Assembly: GCF_023806125.1 (NCBI RefSeq)
Contig: NZ_JAMSKT010000002.1
Location: forward strand, 124,001 to 188,000
Length of the DNA: 64,000 nucleotides
Reading direction: 5' to 3'
DNA from: Clostridium caldaquaticum
GTDB lineage: Bacteria; Bacillota; Clostridia; Clostridiales; Clostridiaceae
The translations under genes were made by a program, and so were the position numbers. Positions 18,435 to 28,230 of this stretch are shown here, piece by piece. The notes under the pieces were generated by a model that saw only the letters and a program-made list of their open reading frames with translations, was not told the origin of the DNA and did no database searches. Every line of letters starts with the position of its first letter. Position 1 is the first letter of the stretch.

Positions 18435-18555
18435 GAAAAAAACAACATACTTTTATAAATTTTTTATTTTATAATTTCAAAATTAAAAAAGAACAAGTAA
18501 AATATAGATATGTGTTTAAAACAATTATGTGGTGAAATTATATAGAGGGGATACT

Positions 18556-18993
18556 ATGAGAGATAAATACTTAGTTATAGATAAGCAAATACTGCCTGAT
18601 ATTTTTCAGAAAGTTATCGATGCTAAGGAGCTTCTTAGGACAGGAAAAGTGAAAGAAGTTACGGAGGCAGTAAAAAGTGTCGGTATAAGCAGAAGTGCTT
18701 TTTATAAATACAAAGATTATGTATTTACTTTATCGGAGGAGAGAAAGGGAAAAAAAGTAACTTTATTCTTTTTATTAAATCATGAAGCTGGAGTATTATC
18801 TAATATACTAAATTTAATATCTAGTTATAAAGGCAACATACTTACTATAAATCAGGATATTCCTATTAATAATGTTGCAAATGTCAGTATAACCTTTGAT
18901 ATTTCAGATATAGAAATTAGCGTTGAGGATATATTCAGCAGACTGAAAGAAATAAAAGGAGTAGATAAAGTTGAACTTATAGGAATGGAATAA
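18556..18993 (+). CDS. HTH plus ACT domain regulatory protein (PheB-like)
   Basis: The 145-residue product has an N-terminal helix-turn-helix-like part ([21 protein letters not shown]) and a C-terminal ACT domain ([19 protein letters not shown] to GVDKVEL). This is the UPF0735/PheB-type plan. The start at 18556 follows GAGGGG; the in-frame ATG at 18529 lies before that site. Divergence from aspartokinase, another ACT protein, suggests an amino-acid-responsive regulator, possibly of lysC. That link is inference. Confidence 0.8.
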   Translation: MRDKYLVIDKQILPDIFQKVIDAKELLRTGKVKEVTEAVKSVGISRSAFYKYKDYVFTLSEERKGKKVTLFFLLNHEAGVLSNILNLISSYKGNILTINQDIPINNVANVSITFDISDIEISVEDIFSRLKEIKGVDKVELIGME

Positions 18994-19011
18994 TTTAGAA
19001 TAATTAAAAGT

Positions 19012-19066
19012 AAAAACTTATGAATGCAGAATTTATAATAATTTGTATTCATAAGTTTTGTATTTA
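19012..19066. terminator. Bidirectional terminator after ACT regulator
   Basis: A perfect 13-bp stem AAAACTTATGAAT/ATTCATAAGTTTT (19013-19025, 19047-19059) lies between the convergent ACT-regulator and DUF2156 genes. Confidence 0.8.
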
Positions 19067-19088
19067 AATATAAACCTATTGTTAAATT

Positions 19089-19973
19089 TTACAAAACAGC
19101 ATATTTATGTTCCAGCTTAAAAGGCTGATAAGAAAGCTTCGCCTTTCTTAAGCCTTCTATACCTAAATCCTGCTCGCGATTTATATAAGGAACATCTTTA
19201 AAGCAGGTTTCAACAAAAGTTTTATTAATAAAGGTATATAGTCCATTTATATTTGTATCAGCTTTTTCAATGTGAATTATTGCCATATTAGCATTCATCT
19301 TTTCACCAATAGTAAAAGCAGAAAGAATATTATTAACATATATGGCAATGCCAACAAAATCAAGTTTTTCTCTGTTGATTAAAAGTTCCTGTATGGATTT
19401 TAATTCATGTTTGACATATCCCTTGCAGCCTATTCTATTACACCATTCACAAGCGGCCTTCATACATTCGTTAATATTTTCTTCATTGATAGGTACAACA
19501 TTATAAATATTATTTTTTACAAAATGATTATAATGATTTTTCTTAGAATGAAGTTTTTTTCCAGATAAGGATATTAGTTTTGAACTTTCATAAATATAAT
19601 CGAAATTATCTCTATCTTCTTCATAGCTTAAGTTCTCTCCATAAATAGATTTTAATTCTTCTATAAAAGGAGTTTCACAGTCTTTAAAGAGATATTTAAG
19701 TCCAAATTCCTTTCTATAGTTTATTAAAATGTCCAAGATTTGTGTCAAAAATTCCCTGTTGTAACCTATAGGCTGCATAAAATGATAATTATCACTAAAA
19801 TCTTTCTTTTTGATTATTAGGGCGTCTTTATATACAGTATATTGTATGTCTAAGGCTTTTCTCCAAATAAATAAGTTTGTGAAAGAATATTCACTTGTTA
19901 AAAATTTATAGGGCTTTAAATATGTATCAAATAATTTTTTATCATCAAGAGTCAATGGTTTAAAATCGAGCAC
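19089..19973 (-). CDS. DUF2156 (lysylphosphatidylglycerol synthase C-terminal-like) protein
   Basis: The 294-residue soluble protein matches the acyltransferase-fold domain seen at the C terminus of MprF, without the membrane flippase part. Recognisable stretches are EYSFTNLFIWRKA near the N terminus, LHSKKNHYNHF, and the C-terminal YINREQDLGIEGLRKAKLSYQP. The start is GTG at 19973, preceded by TTAGGAGTG on the minus strand. Stand-alone members of this family are common in clostridia and mostly uncharacterised. A near-perfect AT-rich palindrome sits just upstream of its ribosome site. Confidence 0.85.
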   Translation of the reverse strand: MLDFKPLTLDDKKLFDTYLKPYKFLTSEYSFTNLFIWRKALDIQYTVYKDALIIKKKDFSDNYHFMQPIGYNREFLTQILDILINYRKEFGLKYLFKDCETPFIEELKSIYGENLSYEEDRDNFDYIYESSKLISLSGKKLHSKKNHYNHFVKNNIYNVVPINEENINECMKAACEWCNRIGCKGYVKHELKSIQELLINREKLDFVGIAIYVNNILSAFTIGEKMNANMAIIHIEKADTNINGLYTFINKTFVETCFKDVPYINREQDLGIEGLRKAKLSYQPFKLEHKYAVL

Positions 19974-19988
19974 AATAACACTCCTAAC

Positions 19989-20034
19989 TTTATAATTACT
20001 ATTTAATAATATATTATTTAATAGTAATTATAAA
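19989..20034. repeat. 46-bp AT-rich near-perfect palindrome
   Basis: Fifteen bases at 19989-20003 pair exactly with 20020-20034, and after one mismatch seven more pairs continue to a two-base centre. It lies about 16 bases upstream of the DUF2156 start. It could be a leader hairpin or an operator; the lack of GC pairs makes strong termination unlikely. Confidence 0.55.
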
Positions 20035-20302
20035 ATAAATTGTTAGAGGTTACAAATTTTAAATTTTAAATTTAGCCTAAAATTAGATAATTATTACATA
20101 AATATTCTGTACAATTATAAAAAAGCTTATATATAAAGTATGGTTATTGCTTTTTAAAAATGGAAATAACATATTTGCGAAAATTATGTTTTAAATTAAA
20201 AAAAGAAAACGTTTGTCTAAATCAAATTAATAATAAAATTCAGATTAGCTTATTTAAATTTAATTAGTTAAAAAAGAAAAATGAAATTACGAACAATAAT
20301 CA

Positions 20303-20331
20303 TTGATTTTATAAAAAATTCATGGTATTAT
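20303..20331 (+). promoter_or_regulatory. Predicted sigma-A promoter of the liv operon
   Basis: TTGATT (20303-20308), a 17-base spacer and TATTAT (20326-20331) lie 55 bases upstream of livK. Confidence 0.6.
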
Positions 20332-20386
20332 TTTAAAATATAAAGTATTATTATAAAGTGGATTATGATAAAAGGGGGCTTCTAAA

Positions 20387-21541
20387 ATGAAGAAAAAAGT
20401 ATTGCTATGCGTTTTAGCAGTAGCTGTTGCAGCGACTACTATGGTTGGCTGTAAGAAGAATGGTACTACTGGTAGTGCTGAGGGAGATGTAATTAAAATT
20501 GGTATGTTTGGGCCATTATCAGGTCCTGTAGCTACATACGGACTATCTGTTAAAGAGGCTGTTCAATTAGCTGAAAAAGAAGTAAATGCAAAGGGTGGAA
20601 TCAATGGTAAGAAGGTTCAGGTTATTTTTGAAGATGACCAAGCTAACCCTAACCAAGCAGTTAATGCTTTTAATAAGTTAGTTGATAGTGAAAAGGTTAG
20701 TGCAATTATAGGTGGAGTTACATCTGGGGCCACTGCAGCTGTTGCACAAAAAGCAACTCAAAGAAAAATACCAATGCTTACACCAACTGCTACAGAACCA
20801 TCAATAACAAAGGTTGGTGGAGAATATGTATTTAGAAGCTGTTATTTAGATTCCTTCCAAGGAATATCAATGGCTAAGTATGCAGCTAATGATCTTGGAA
20901 AGAAAACAGCAGCAGTTCTTTATAATGTTGGAGATGACTATTCAAAAGGTATAGCTGAATCCTTTAAAAAGGAATTTGAAGCTCAAGGTGGTAAAGTAGT
21001 TGAATATATGAGCTATAACAAGGATGATAAGGACTTTAACGCTCAGCTTACAAAGATAAAAGGTTCAAATCCAGAAGTGTTAATGCTTCCAGATTATTAC
21101 AATGTTGTTGGTGTTATAGCTAAACAAGCTAAGTCATTAGGAATTACTTCACAACTTATCGGGGTTGACGGCTGGGATTCTTCTGACTTATATAAAATCG
21201 GTGGAGACAGTGTAAAAGGTGGACAGTTTATAAACCACTATTTCCAAGGAGATACTGCAGAACAAGTTAAGAGTTTTGTTGATGCATATAGCAAGGAATA
21301 TAATAAAAAGCCAGATGCTTTAGCAGCTTTAGGTTATGACGCTGCAAAATTGATGTTTAAAGCATTAGAAGATGCTAAAACTACTGACGGAGCAAAGGTA
21401 AGAGATGCTCTTGCTAAGCTGACTCTTGATGGAGCAACTGGTAAAATAAGCTTTGACAGTGATAGAAATGCAGTAAAAGGAGCATCAATTCTTAAGGTAG
21501 AAGGAGAGAATTACTCCCTAGTTAAGAAGATTAATCCTTAA
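20387..21541 (+). CDS. livK: Branched-chain amino acid ABC transporter, substrate-binding lipoprotein
   Basis: A 384-residue lipoprotein: signal peptide with lipobox MVGC and a mature type I periplasmic-binding fold (IKIGMFGPLSGPVATYG, then IIGGVTSGATAAVA and LGYDAAKLM). It captures leucine, isoleucine or valine outside the membrane and delivers them to LivHM. ATG 20387 follows AAAGGGGGC. First gene of a five-gene operon in standard order, with a sigma-A promoter and possible CodY and CcpA sites upstream. Confidence 0.93.
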   Translation: MKKKVLLCVLAVAVAATTMVGCKKNGTTGSAEGDVIKIGMFGPLSGPVATYGLSVKEAVQLAEKEVNAKGGINGKKVQVIFEDDQANPNQAVNAFNKLVDSEKVSAIIGGVTSGATAAVAQKATQRKIPMLTPTATEPSITKVGGEYVFRSCYLDSFQGISMAKYAANDLGKKTAAVLYNVGDDYSKGIAESFKKEFEAQGGKVVEYMSYNKDDKDFNAQLTKIKGSNPEVLMLPDYYNVVGVIAKQAKSLGITSQLIGVDGWDSSDLYKIGGDSVKGGQFINHYFQGDTAEQVKSFVDAYSKEYNKKPDALAALGYDAAKLMFKALEDAKTTDGAKVRDALAKLTLDGATGKISFDSDRNAVKGASILKVEGENYSLVKKINP

Positions 21542-21569
21542 TATATAACTATATCAGGGGAGGATTACT

Positions 21570-22448
21570 ATGGAATTTCTTCAGCAAATAATAAATGGAT
21601 TATCTTTGGGCAGCATGTATGCTTTAATTGCTCTTGGGTATACAATGGTATATGGAATAATTAAGCTAATCAATTTTGCCCATGGAGATATATATATGAT
21701 AGGGGCATTTACAGGATTTTATGTTACAGTTTATCTAAATCTGCCATTTTTGCCTACATTGCTTTTATCTATGTTAGGTTCGGTTATAGTAGGTATTATT
21801 GTAGAAAAGGTTGCATATAAGCCTCTTAGAAAATCTCCAAGAATAACTTTGCTTATAACAGCAATTGGAGTTTCTCTGCTTCTTGAAAATTTAATGAGAT
21901 ATTTTGTTGGACCTAATCCTAAGACCTTCCCAAGTTTAATAAAGGATAAAACTTATGCATTTGGAGGACTTCAAATCAGCAATATTCAAATGCTTACAAT
22001 AGTTGTATCAGTTGTGCTTATGATACTGCTTCAATTTATAGTTTTTAAAACAAAAACAGGAAAGGCTATGAGAGCAGCTTCTTATGATATAGAAGCTGCT
22101 GCCTTAATGGGTATAAACGTAGATAATACTATTTCTTTTACATTTGCTATAGGCTCTGCACTAGCAGGAGCTGCTGGAGTATTAGTTGCGTTAGCATGGA
22201 CAACTATTGATCCTTATATGGGTATAATGCCTGGGTTAAAGGCCTTTGTTGCAGCAGTTTTAGGTGGTATTGGTGTTATTCCCGGGGCTCTTCTTGGAGG
22301 AGTAGTTATGGGAATGATAGAAACCTTATCAAAGGCGTCTAATGTTACTTCAAGATTGTCGGATGTAATTGCCTTTTCAATACTAATAATAATCCTTCTA
22401 ATAAAGCCAGCAGGTTTATTAGGAAAAGTCACTAGGGAGAAGGTATAG
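21570..22448 (+). CDS. livH: Branched-chain amino acid ABC transporter permease LivH
   Basis: Integral membrane permease of 292 residues with about eight hydrophobic segments. The opening QQIINGLSLGSMYALIALG and the loop VLGGIGVIPGALLGG are typical of LivH. It forms the channel with LivM. The start is preceded by GGGGAGGA. Its last codons contain the ribosome site of livM, which begins three bases after the stop. Confidence 0.95.
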   Translation: MEFLQQIINGLSLGSMYALIALGYTMVYGIIKLINFAHGDIYMIGAFTGFYVTVYLNLPFLPTLLLSMLGSVIVGIIVEKVAYKPLRKSPRITLLITAIGVSLLLENLMRYFVGPNPKTFPSLIKDKTYAFGGLQISNIQMLTIVVSVVLMILLQFIVFKTKTGKAMRAASYDIEAAALMGINVDNTISFTFAIGSALAGAAGVLVALAWTTIDPYMGIMPGLKAFVAAVLGGIGVIPGALLGGVVMGMIETLSKASNVTSRLSDVIAFSILIIILLIKPAGLLGKVTREKV

Positions 22449-22451
22449 CCT

Positions 22452-23390
22452 ATGAAAATATCAGTGAAATCTATAATTTATACAATTTTAGTTTTGGCAT
22501 TATTCTTTTTGCTTAACATCTTAATGGATTCAGGAATAATAGACGGTTATTATAGTGGTATCATAATGATTGTTTGTGTTAATGTAATATTGGCAGTTTC
22601 ATTAAATCTTATAACTGGTTTTACAGGTCAATTATGTTTAGGACATGCAGGTTTTATGGCTGTAGGTGCATACAGTTCTGCAATAATAACTGCCAAATTT
22701 GAGCTGCCTTTTATTGTTGCAATATTTGTATCTGGAGTTGCAGCTTCATTAATTGCTTTAGTTGTAGGAATCCCAACATTAAAACTTAAGGGGGATTATT
22801 TTGCAATTACTACTCTTGGAGTAGGAGAAGTTATAAGAGGTGCTTTAGTTAATATTGATTATGTAGGGGGACCTAGAGGGTTTAGAGTTCCTATGAACAC
22901 AACCTTTACCTGGAGCTTTTTCCTAATGGTAATAACAATTTTAGTTATATATAATATCATACATTCTGTTCAAGGAAGAAATATGATAGCTATTAGAGAA
23001 AATGAAATTGCTGCAGAGGCTATGGGAGTAAATACAGCAAAGTATAAAGTAATGGCATTTATAACAGCTGCATTTTTTGCTGGAATTGCTGGTGCACTTT
23101 ATGCTCATTATAACGGATTTATTGATCCTCCAACTTTTAATTTCCTAAAATCTGTTGAAATACTGACATTTGTTGTATTAGGCGGTATGGGTTCACTTAC
23201 AGGATCCATAATTGCAGCAGTTATACTTACATTCCTGCCGGAAGTATTTAGAGAGTTCCAAGATTTCAGAATGATAGTTTATTCATTATCATTAATACTT
23301 CTTATGCTTTTCAGGCCAAAGGGGTTAATGGGAACAAAGGAATTGAGCTTTAAATTTTTAGATAACATTTTAAAAAAAGATAAAGTTTAG
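22452..23390 (+). CDS. livM: Branched-chain amino acid ABC transporter permease LivM
   Basis: Second permease, 312 residues. The motif NLITGFTGQLCLGHAGFMAVGAY near residue 55 and the EAMGVNTAKYKVMAF cytoplasmic loop, which contacts the ATPases, are characteristic. VVLGGMGSLTGSIIA is the LivM counterpart of the LivH loop. Tight spacing to livH supports co-translation. Confidence 0.95.
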   Translation: MKISVKSIIYTILVLALFFLLNILMDSGIIDGYYSGIIMIVCVNVILAVSLNLITGFTGQLCLGHAGFMAVGAYSSAIITAKFELPFIVAIFVSGVAASLIALVVGIPTLKLKGDYFAITTLGVGEVIRGALVNIDYVGGPRGFRVPMNTTFTWSFFLMVITILVIYNIIHSVQGRNMIAIRENEIAAEAMGVNTAKYKVMAFITAAFFAGIAGALYAHYNGFIDPPTFNFLKSVEILTFVVLGGMGSLTGSIIAAVILTFLPEVFREFQDFRMIVYSLSLILLMLFRPKGLMGTKELSFKFLDNILKKDKV

Positions 23391-23405
23391 AAAGGAGGAA
23401 GATGA

Positions 23406-24185
23406 ATGCTTAAAGTTAATGAGCTTTCTATTCAATTTGGAGGATTAAAAGCCGTAGATAACTTTGATTTATTCATAGGTGAGAAGGAAGTAGTTGGACT
23501 TATAGGTCCTAATGGAGCAGGTAAGACTACTGTTTTTAATATGCTTACCGGAGTTTATGCTCCAACGAATGGAAGCATAAATTATAAGGGTGATGATATT
23601 CATGGTTTAAAGCCTTATGTAATCACTCAAAAGAAAATAGCAAGAACTTTTCAGAATATAAGATTATTTTCAAACTTGACTATTTTAGATAATATAAAAA
23701 TATCCTATGGATTTAAAGCACAATATAATATATTTTCAGCCATATTCAGAACACCTAAATTCAGAAAAGAAGAACAGAAAATTGAAAAGGAAGCTATGGA
23801 GCTTTTAAAGCTTTTTAATCTTGACTCCAAAGCAGATGAATTGGCGAGCAATCTATCTTATGGTGAGCAAAGAAGGTTAGAAATAGCAAGAGCCTTAGCA
23901 ACAAAACCAGACTTGCTGCTTCTAGATGAGCCTGCTGCAGGAATGAATCCTCAGGAAACTATGGAGCTTATGAATCATATCAGATGGATAAGAGATAAGT
24001 TCAATTTATCTGTACTTCTTATAGAGCATGATATGAAACTTGTAATGGGTGTATGTGAAAGAATTGCAGTACTTGATTACGGCAAGAAGATTGCAGAGGG
24101 TACACCAGAACAAATAAAGAAAGACAAGAGGGTTATAGCTGCTTATCTTGGTGGTAGCAACGGAGGTGAACTGCTGAATGCTTAG
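23406..24185 (+). CDS. livG: Branched-chain amino acid ABC transporter ATPase LivG
   Basis: A 259-residue ABC ATPase: Walker A GPNGAGKT, signature LSYGEQRRLEIARAL, Walker B LLLLDEPAAGMNP. The tail TPEQIKKDKRVIAAYLG is diagnostic of LivG. It forms the motor with LivF. The start follows AAAGGAGGAAG. It overlaps livF by eight bases, indicating translational coupling. Confidence 0.95.
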   Translation: MLKVNELSIQFGGLKAVDNFDLFIGEKEVVGLIGPNGAGKTTVFNMLTGVYAPTNGSINYKGDDIHGLKPYVITQKKIARTFQNIRLFSNLTILDNIKISYGFKAQYNIFSAIFRTPKFRKEEQKIEKEAMELLKLFNLDSKADELASNLSYGEQRRLEIARALATKPDLLLLDEPAAGMNPQETMELMNHIRWIRDKFNLSVLLIEHDMKLVMGVCERIAVLDYGKKIAEGTPEQIKKDKRVIAAYLGGSNGGELLNA

Positions 24186-24882
24186 CATAAAGGATTTGAA
24201 CTTATATTATGGGAGCATTCATGCGCTTAAGGATATTAATATAGAGGTTAAACAAGGTGAAATAGTTACTTTAATAGGTGCTAATGGTGCAGGTAAGACA
24301 TCAACACTGAGGGCTATCTCTGGATTGACTCCTTTTAAAAGCGGGGATATCCTTTATAATGGTTCTTCAATCAAAGGTATTCCTATACACAAGCTAGTAG
24401 GTGCAGGTATAGGGCATGTACCTGAAGGAAGAAAAATATTTGCTAATTTAACAGTTAAGGAAAACTTAGAAATGGGAGCTTATCTTAGAAAGGATAAGCA
24501 CGAAATAAAAAAAGACTTTGAATTGATATTTGATAAGTTTCCAAGACTTAAGGAAAGAATAACACAGGTAGCAGGAACATTATCTGGCGGAGAGCAGCAG
24601 ATGCTGGCCATCGGAAGAGCTATGATGAACAGGCCTAAGCTTTTAATTCTTGATGAGCCTTCTATGGGATTAGCTCCCATAGTAGTAAGAGAGATTTTTA
24701 ATACTATTGTGGAAATAAATAAAGCTGGAACAACTATACTTCTAGTAGAACAAAACGCTAATTTAGCGCTAGAGATAGCTGACAGAGCTTATGTTCTTGA
24801 AACAGGAAAAGTTGTACTGAGCGGTAGTGCACAAGATTTATTAAATGATGAGAGCGTAAAAAATGCATATTTAGGAGAATAA
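24178..24882 (+). CDS. livF: Branched-chain amino acid ABC transporter ATPase LivF
   Basis: A 234-residue ABC ATPase with Walker A GANGAGKT, the LivF hallmark GIGHVPEGRKIFANLTVKEN, signature LSGGEQQMLAIGRAM and Walker B LILDEPSMGLAP. It is the last gene of the liv operon, ending in a clear terminator. All five subunits are present and intact, so the transporter should be functional. Confidence 0.95.
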   Translation: MLSIKDLNLYYGSIHALKDINIEVKQGEIVTLIGANGAGKTSTLRAISGLTPFKSGDILYNGSSIKGIPIHKLVGAGIGHVPEGRKIFANLTVKENLEMGAYLRKDKHEIKKDFELIFDKFPRLKERITQVAGTLSGGEQQMLAIGRAMMNRPKLLILDEPSMGLAPIVVREIFNTIVEINKAGTTILLVEQNANLALEIADRAYVLETGKVVLSGSAQDLLNDESVKNAYLGE

Positions 24883-24924
24883 AAAAGTATCCATAATGAG
24901 GAGTAGTCATTATGGATACTTTTT
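24882..24924 (+). terminator. Terminator of the liv operon
   Basis: An 18-bp perfect stem (24882-24899 with 24907-24924) starts at the final base of the livF stop, has a seven-base loop and ends in five T residues. Confidence 0.92.
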
Positions 24925-25146
24925 CTATTATAACTATTAATAAAATGATAAAAAATTCTTTTACAATGTTGTCACAAGTAATTTTTTGAAAAAATTTCGA
25001 CTGTTCTGATGAAAAAATGATAAAAAATAATAAATGCTTTATATATTAATGATAAAGTTCTGCAGTTAATGTATAATTACAAAACTAGATACACTAAATA
25101 CTTTAATTTTTTTGCAGAATTATATTGAAAATATGGGGGGATTAGA

Positions 25147-27330
25147 ATGAACTTTTCATACTTTATAAATAGTAATTTAAAGGACAAATCAGAAAAGATA
25201 TTTGAAGGTATCGCCAGAGGAAGAAAAAAGGCATTGGATAATTGGTTTAAAGATACGTGGCTTGCTTTAGAACTTATAAGAGATTCTCTTTTAGCTTATT
25301 TTGATGAAAATGAGATTAATTATAAGGAATTAATAAAATTACTGGAAGAAAAAAGAGGACAATTCCAAGATTTTTCTGAACTGTTTATTATTAATCAGGA
25401 CGGAATAGTAAATGTTTCTACTTCTGAATTAAATATTAATAAAAACATGAGTCATTTACCAAATTACGTTAAAGGTATGGAGCTTAAACCTTTAATGTAT
25501 GGACCATATTGTGATCCAGATACAGAGAGGATTGGAAATTTTAATTCTAAATTTTCAGATGAAGTTACATTAATGTTTTCATTACCCTATTTTAACAAGA
25601 AAACTGGGAGAAAAGCTGTTTTATGTGGAAGAATTCCTAACGATGTTATGAGTGATGTTATACAGGATGAAGATACTCATGTATATAAGGATTCTGGAGA
25701 TAATTATCTTTTTATGATTAAATCCAATAGAGGAATAGCTCCTGGTACAGCTATTTCAAGAAGTCGTTTTGAAGATGATACTTTTACTTTGGGAGATAAT
25801 TTAAAACAGGGAGTGAAGACTAAAAGTTTCGGAGTTATAAAAATTACAAAGCATACTGAATTTGAAATTGTATTTACTGACCCTGCTACCGGTTATCTTC
25901 ATATAGGTGTAAATAATACAATAAAAAATGGTGAAAATTTGGATACATGGCCGGGATATCCTGATTATAGGCACATACTTGTAGGCGGAAAAGGCGTTGT
26001 AATTCAGCCGCCGTATTGCGAAGAAACCTGGGGTATGATGTGTGAAGGCGACATTGATGAAATATATAATTTCAGAAGTTTAAGTTTAAAAATGACTATG
26101 ATTTTAGGTTTAACTAATGCAGCTTTAATGTTTTCAAGCTTTTTGTTTTCAAAATTTAGTAATTCTTTTGAGCTTTTAAGATTATTTTTAACGTGGCTTA
26201 TGATTACTAGTGCGGCTGTATATATAATTAAAAGACTTATAATAAATCCATTAAATAGTACGATTTCAATACTTCAAGAATTAGCAGAAGGAGAAGGAGA
26301 TCTTACACTTCGTGTAAAAAAGAGTTCTAATGATGAGATTGGAGAGCTGGCAAGATGGTTTAACAAGTTTATAAGTAATCAAATGAACATGATTAAACGT
26401 ATTGGAAGAGCTTCAGAGGATTCTAAAAGTTCGGCTCACTCTTTATCTGGTCTTGCAGAAAGCGTACAAAGCAGCTCAGGAACAATAGAAAGTTCTATTA
26501 CAGAATTTGTATCCGCAGCACAAACACAGAATAAAATTTTTCAGCAAACGCAGCAAAAATTAAGTTTTATATCATCTGCAATTAATGATATGGAGAATTT
26601 GATTACAAATGTTAGCAACAATATAAAAAATACAAATGAATTTGCTTCTTTTAATTCTGAAGTTTCTAAAGAGGTTTTAAGAAAGATGAGTGAACTAGAA
26701 GAAGAAATGAAAAATACATTAGATAGTATAACAGTATTGCAGAAGTATTCAAAGGAGATTAGTTCAGTTACAAATGTAATAAGCAATATAAGTAAGCAGA
26801 CACATTTGTTATCTTTAAATGCTTCCATTGAATCTGCTCGTGCTGGGGAAGCAGGCAAAGGGTTTGCTGTGGTTGCACAGGAAATAGCAAAGCTTGCGAT
26901 AGGTTCAACAGAAGCAGCAGTTTCTATAGCAAAGCTAATTTCTTCAGTACAAACTGAAACTGAAAATACAATAGCAAAGGTGCGTAATATAGGAACAAAA
27001 ATAGATAGTGAAAGTAAAATATTAACAGAATCAATAAATACATTTAACAAAATCCAAAAAGATGTTAATTATGTGGCTGAGGATATTCAATCTATTACAA
27101 ATTTGATTCAGCTTCAATCTAAGGAAATTGAACAGATTACATCAAGTATAAGAGAAGCAGCAGTAGAAATTGATAAAGATACACTAAAAAATGCTAATAA
27201 AAGTGAAACTGTTCTTGAAATGGTGGGTCTTATTTTAAAACAAACTGCTCAGTTTGAACAAGCCTCTAAGATTCTTTCTCATTCTTCAGAGAATCTGAGT
27301 GATGTTGTAAGAGCATTCAAGTTAATGTAA
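25147..27330 (+). CDS. Methyl-accepting chemotaxis protein, sensor domain ahead of the membrane helices
   Basis: A 727-residue chemoreceptor. Unusually, no hydrophobic segment precedes the sensor: residues 1-305 are soluble-looking and include Cache-like stretches ([16 protein letters not shown], then [14 protein letters not shown]). Two membrane segments follow (about 318-335 and 343-365), then a HAMP-like linker ([14 protein letters not shown]) and a signalling domain with the hairpin tip [25 protein letters not shown]. The tip differs from the canonical [13 protein letters not shown], having S for A at several places. Either the sensor is cytoplasmic or the start is missing an upstream helix; GGGGGG before ATG 25147 supports the start. 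Ligand unknown. Confidence 0.85.
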   Translation: MNFSYFINSNLKDKSEKIFEGIARGRKKALDNWFKDTWLALELIRDSLLAYFDENEINYKELIKLLEEKRGQFQDFSELFIINQDGIVNVSTSELNINKNMSHLPNYVKGMELKPLMYGPYCDPDTERIGNFNSKFSDEVTLMFSLPYFNKKTGRKAVLCGRIPNDVMSDVIQDEDTHVYKDSGDNYLFMIKSNRGIAPGTAISRSRFEDDTFTLGDNLKQGVKTKSFGVIKITKHTEFEIVFTDPATGYLHIGVNNTIKNGENLDTWPGYPDYRHILVGGKGVVIQPPYCEETWGMMCEGDIDEIYNFRSLSLKMTMILGLTNAALMFSSFLFSKFSNSFELLRLFLTWLMITSAAVYIIKRLIINPLNSTISILQELAEGEGDLTLRVKKSSNDEIGELARWFNKFISNQMNMIKRIGRASEDSKSSAHSLSGLAESVQSSSGTIESSITEFVSAAQTQNKIFQQTQQKLSFISSAINDMENLITNVSNNIKNTNEFASFNSEVSKEVLRKMSELEEEMKNTLDSITVLQKYSKEISSVTNVISNISKQTHLLSLNASIESARAGEAGKGFAVVAQEIAKLAIGSTEAAVSIAKLISSVQTETENTIAKVRNIGTKIDSESKILTESINTFNKIQKDVNYVAEDIQSITNLIQLQSKEIEQITSSIREAAVEIDKDTLKNANKSETVLEMVGLILKQTAQFEQASKILSHSSENLSDVVRAFKLM

Positions 27331-27399
27331 TTATAATAAGTGAATTTAAGTATTGTGAAAAAATATATAAGGAGAAAAAATATTATTAATACAATACTT

Positions 27400-27436
27400 A
27401 GCAGATTAGTTCATAGTGAATAATCTGCTTTTATTT
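27400..27436 (+). terminator. Terminator after chemoreceptor
   Basis: The stem AGCAGATTA/TAATCTGCT with a 12-base loop is followed by TTTATTT. A TATAAT at 27439-27444 just beyond may be the -10 of the SDR gene, but its -35 is poor. Confidence 0.75.
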
Positions 27437-27473
27437 GTTATAATGGTAAAAAAGTACGTAAGGGGTGAATTGT

Positions 27474-28214
27474 ATGAACTTAAGAGGAAAGGCTGCACTT
27501 GTTACCGGATCTTCAGGAGGAATAGGAAAGAGCATAGCTTTGGAGCTTGCTAAAGCTGGTGCAGCAGTAGCTGTAAATTACAATAAAAATGAGCAGGGAG
27601 CTTTGGAAACTTTGAGACTTATTAAAGATAACGGAGGATATGGAATTATTATAAAGGGTGATGTAAGCAGGTATAACGAAGCGAGAGATATTATTTGTGA
27701 AATTGTAAAAAGATTTGGAAGTATAGATATATTAGTTAATAATGCAGGAATATCAAAAGTAGGGCTATTTATGGATATGAGTGAAGAAGAATGGAGTAGT
27801 CTGATAGATACAAATTTAAAGGGAGTTATAAACTGCTCACATTGTGCTGTTAAATATATGATTGCTAAAAAGCACGGCAGTATAATAAATATTTCTTCAA
27901 TCTGGGGAAATGCTGGGGCTTCCTGCGAAGTAATTTACTCAGCAACAAAAGGAGCCGTTAACAGCTTTACAAAAGCACTGGCAAAGGAACTGGCTGCTTC
28001 TAATGTCAGAGTAAATGCTATAGCTCCGGGAGTTATAGATACTGAGATGAATAACCATCTTTCAAATGAAGAGAAGGAAAGTCTGAAATTAGAAATACCT
28101 ATGATGAAGTTCGGCTCTGGTGAGGATATAGGGAGGCTTGCTGTTTTTTTAGCAAGCGATGCGTCTAAATATATAACGGGGCAGGTTATTACTGTAGACG
28201 GCGGGATGATATAA
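27474..28214 (+). CDS. Short-chain dehydrogenase/reductase (FabG-like)
   Basis: A 246-residue NAD(P)-dependent oxidoreductase. The Rossmann signature TGSSGGIGKS is near the N terminus, NNAG follows at about residue 90, the catalytic Ser is in NISSIWG and the catalytic pair is in YSATK. The ending ASKYITGQVITVDGGMI is typical of 3-oxoacyl-ACP reductase-like SDRs. It is not in a fatty acid operon here, so the substrate is open. ATG 27474 is chosen over GTG 27465, which overlaps the AAGGGGTG ribosome site. Confidence 0.88.
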   Translation: MNLRGKAALVTGSSGGIGKSIALELAKAGAAVAVNYNKNEQGALETLRLIKDNGGYGIIIKGDVSRYNEARDIICEIVKRFGSIDILVNNAGISKVGLFMDMSEEEWSSLIDTNLKGVINCSHCAVKYMIAKKHGSIINISSIWGNAGASCEVIYSATKGAVNSFTKALAKELAASNVRVNAIAPGVIDTEMNNHLSNEEKESLKLEIPMMKFGSGEDIGRLAVFLASDASKYITGQVITVDGGMI

Positions 28215-28230
28215 TTATACACATAATATA

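Larger units (their letters stand above)
19974..20386. other. 413-bp intergenic region upstream of livK
   Basis: No gene is seen. Contents, left to right: the palindrome at 19989-20034; a weak CodY-like box ATATTTGCGAAAATT at 20171-20185 (11 of 15 matches to the AATTTTCWGAAAATT consensus); a cre-like word AGAAAACGTTTGTC at 20204-20217 (catabolite control, three mismatches); and a good sigma-A promoter at 20303-20331. CodY control of branched-chain amino acid uptake is common in Firmicutes, so the box is plausible but not proven. Confidence 0.5.

Noticed and set aside
18325-18528. Lysine riboswitch upstream of lysC
   Set aside because: The conserved L-box helices and loop motifs were not found; the region is only AT-rich with short repeats.
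26541-27050. Minus-strand 169-codon frame inside the chemoreceptor
   Set aside because: Antisense shadow of the conserved signalling domain; composition follows the sense codons.
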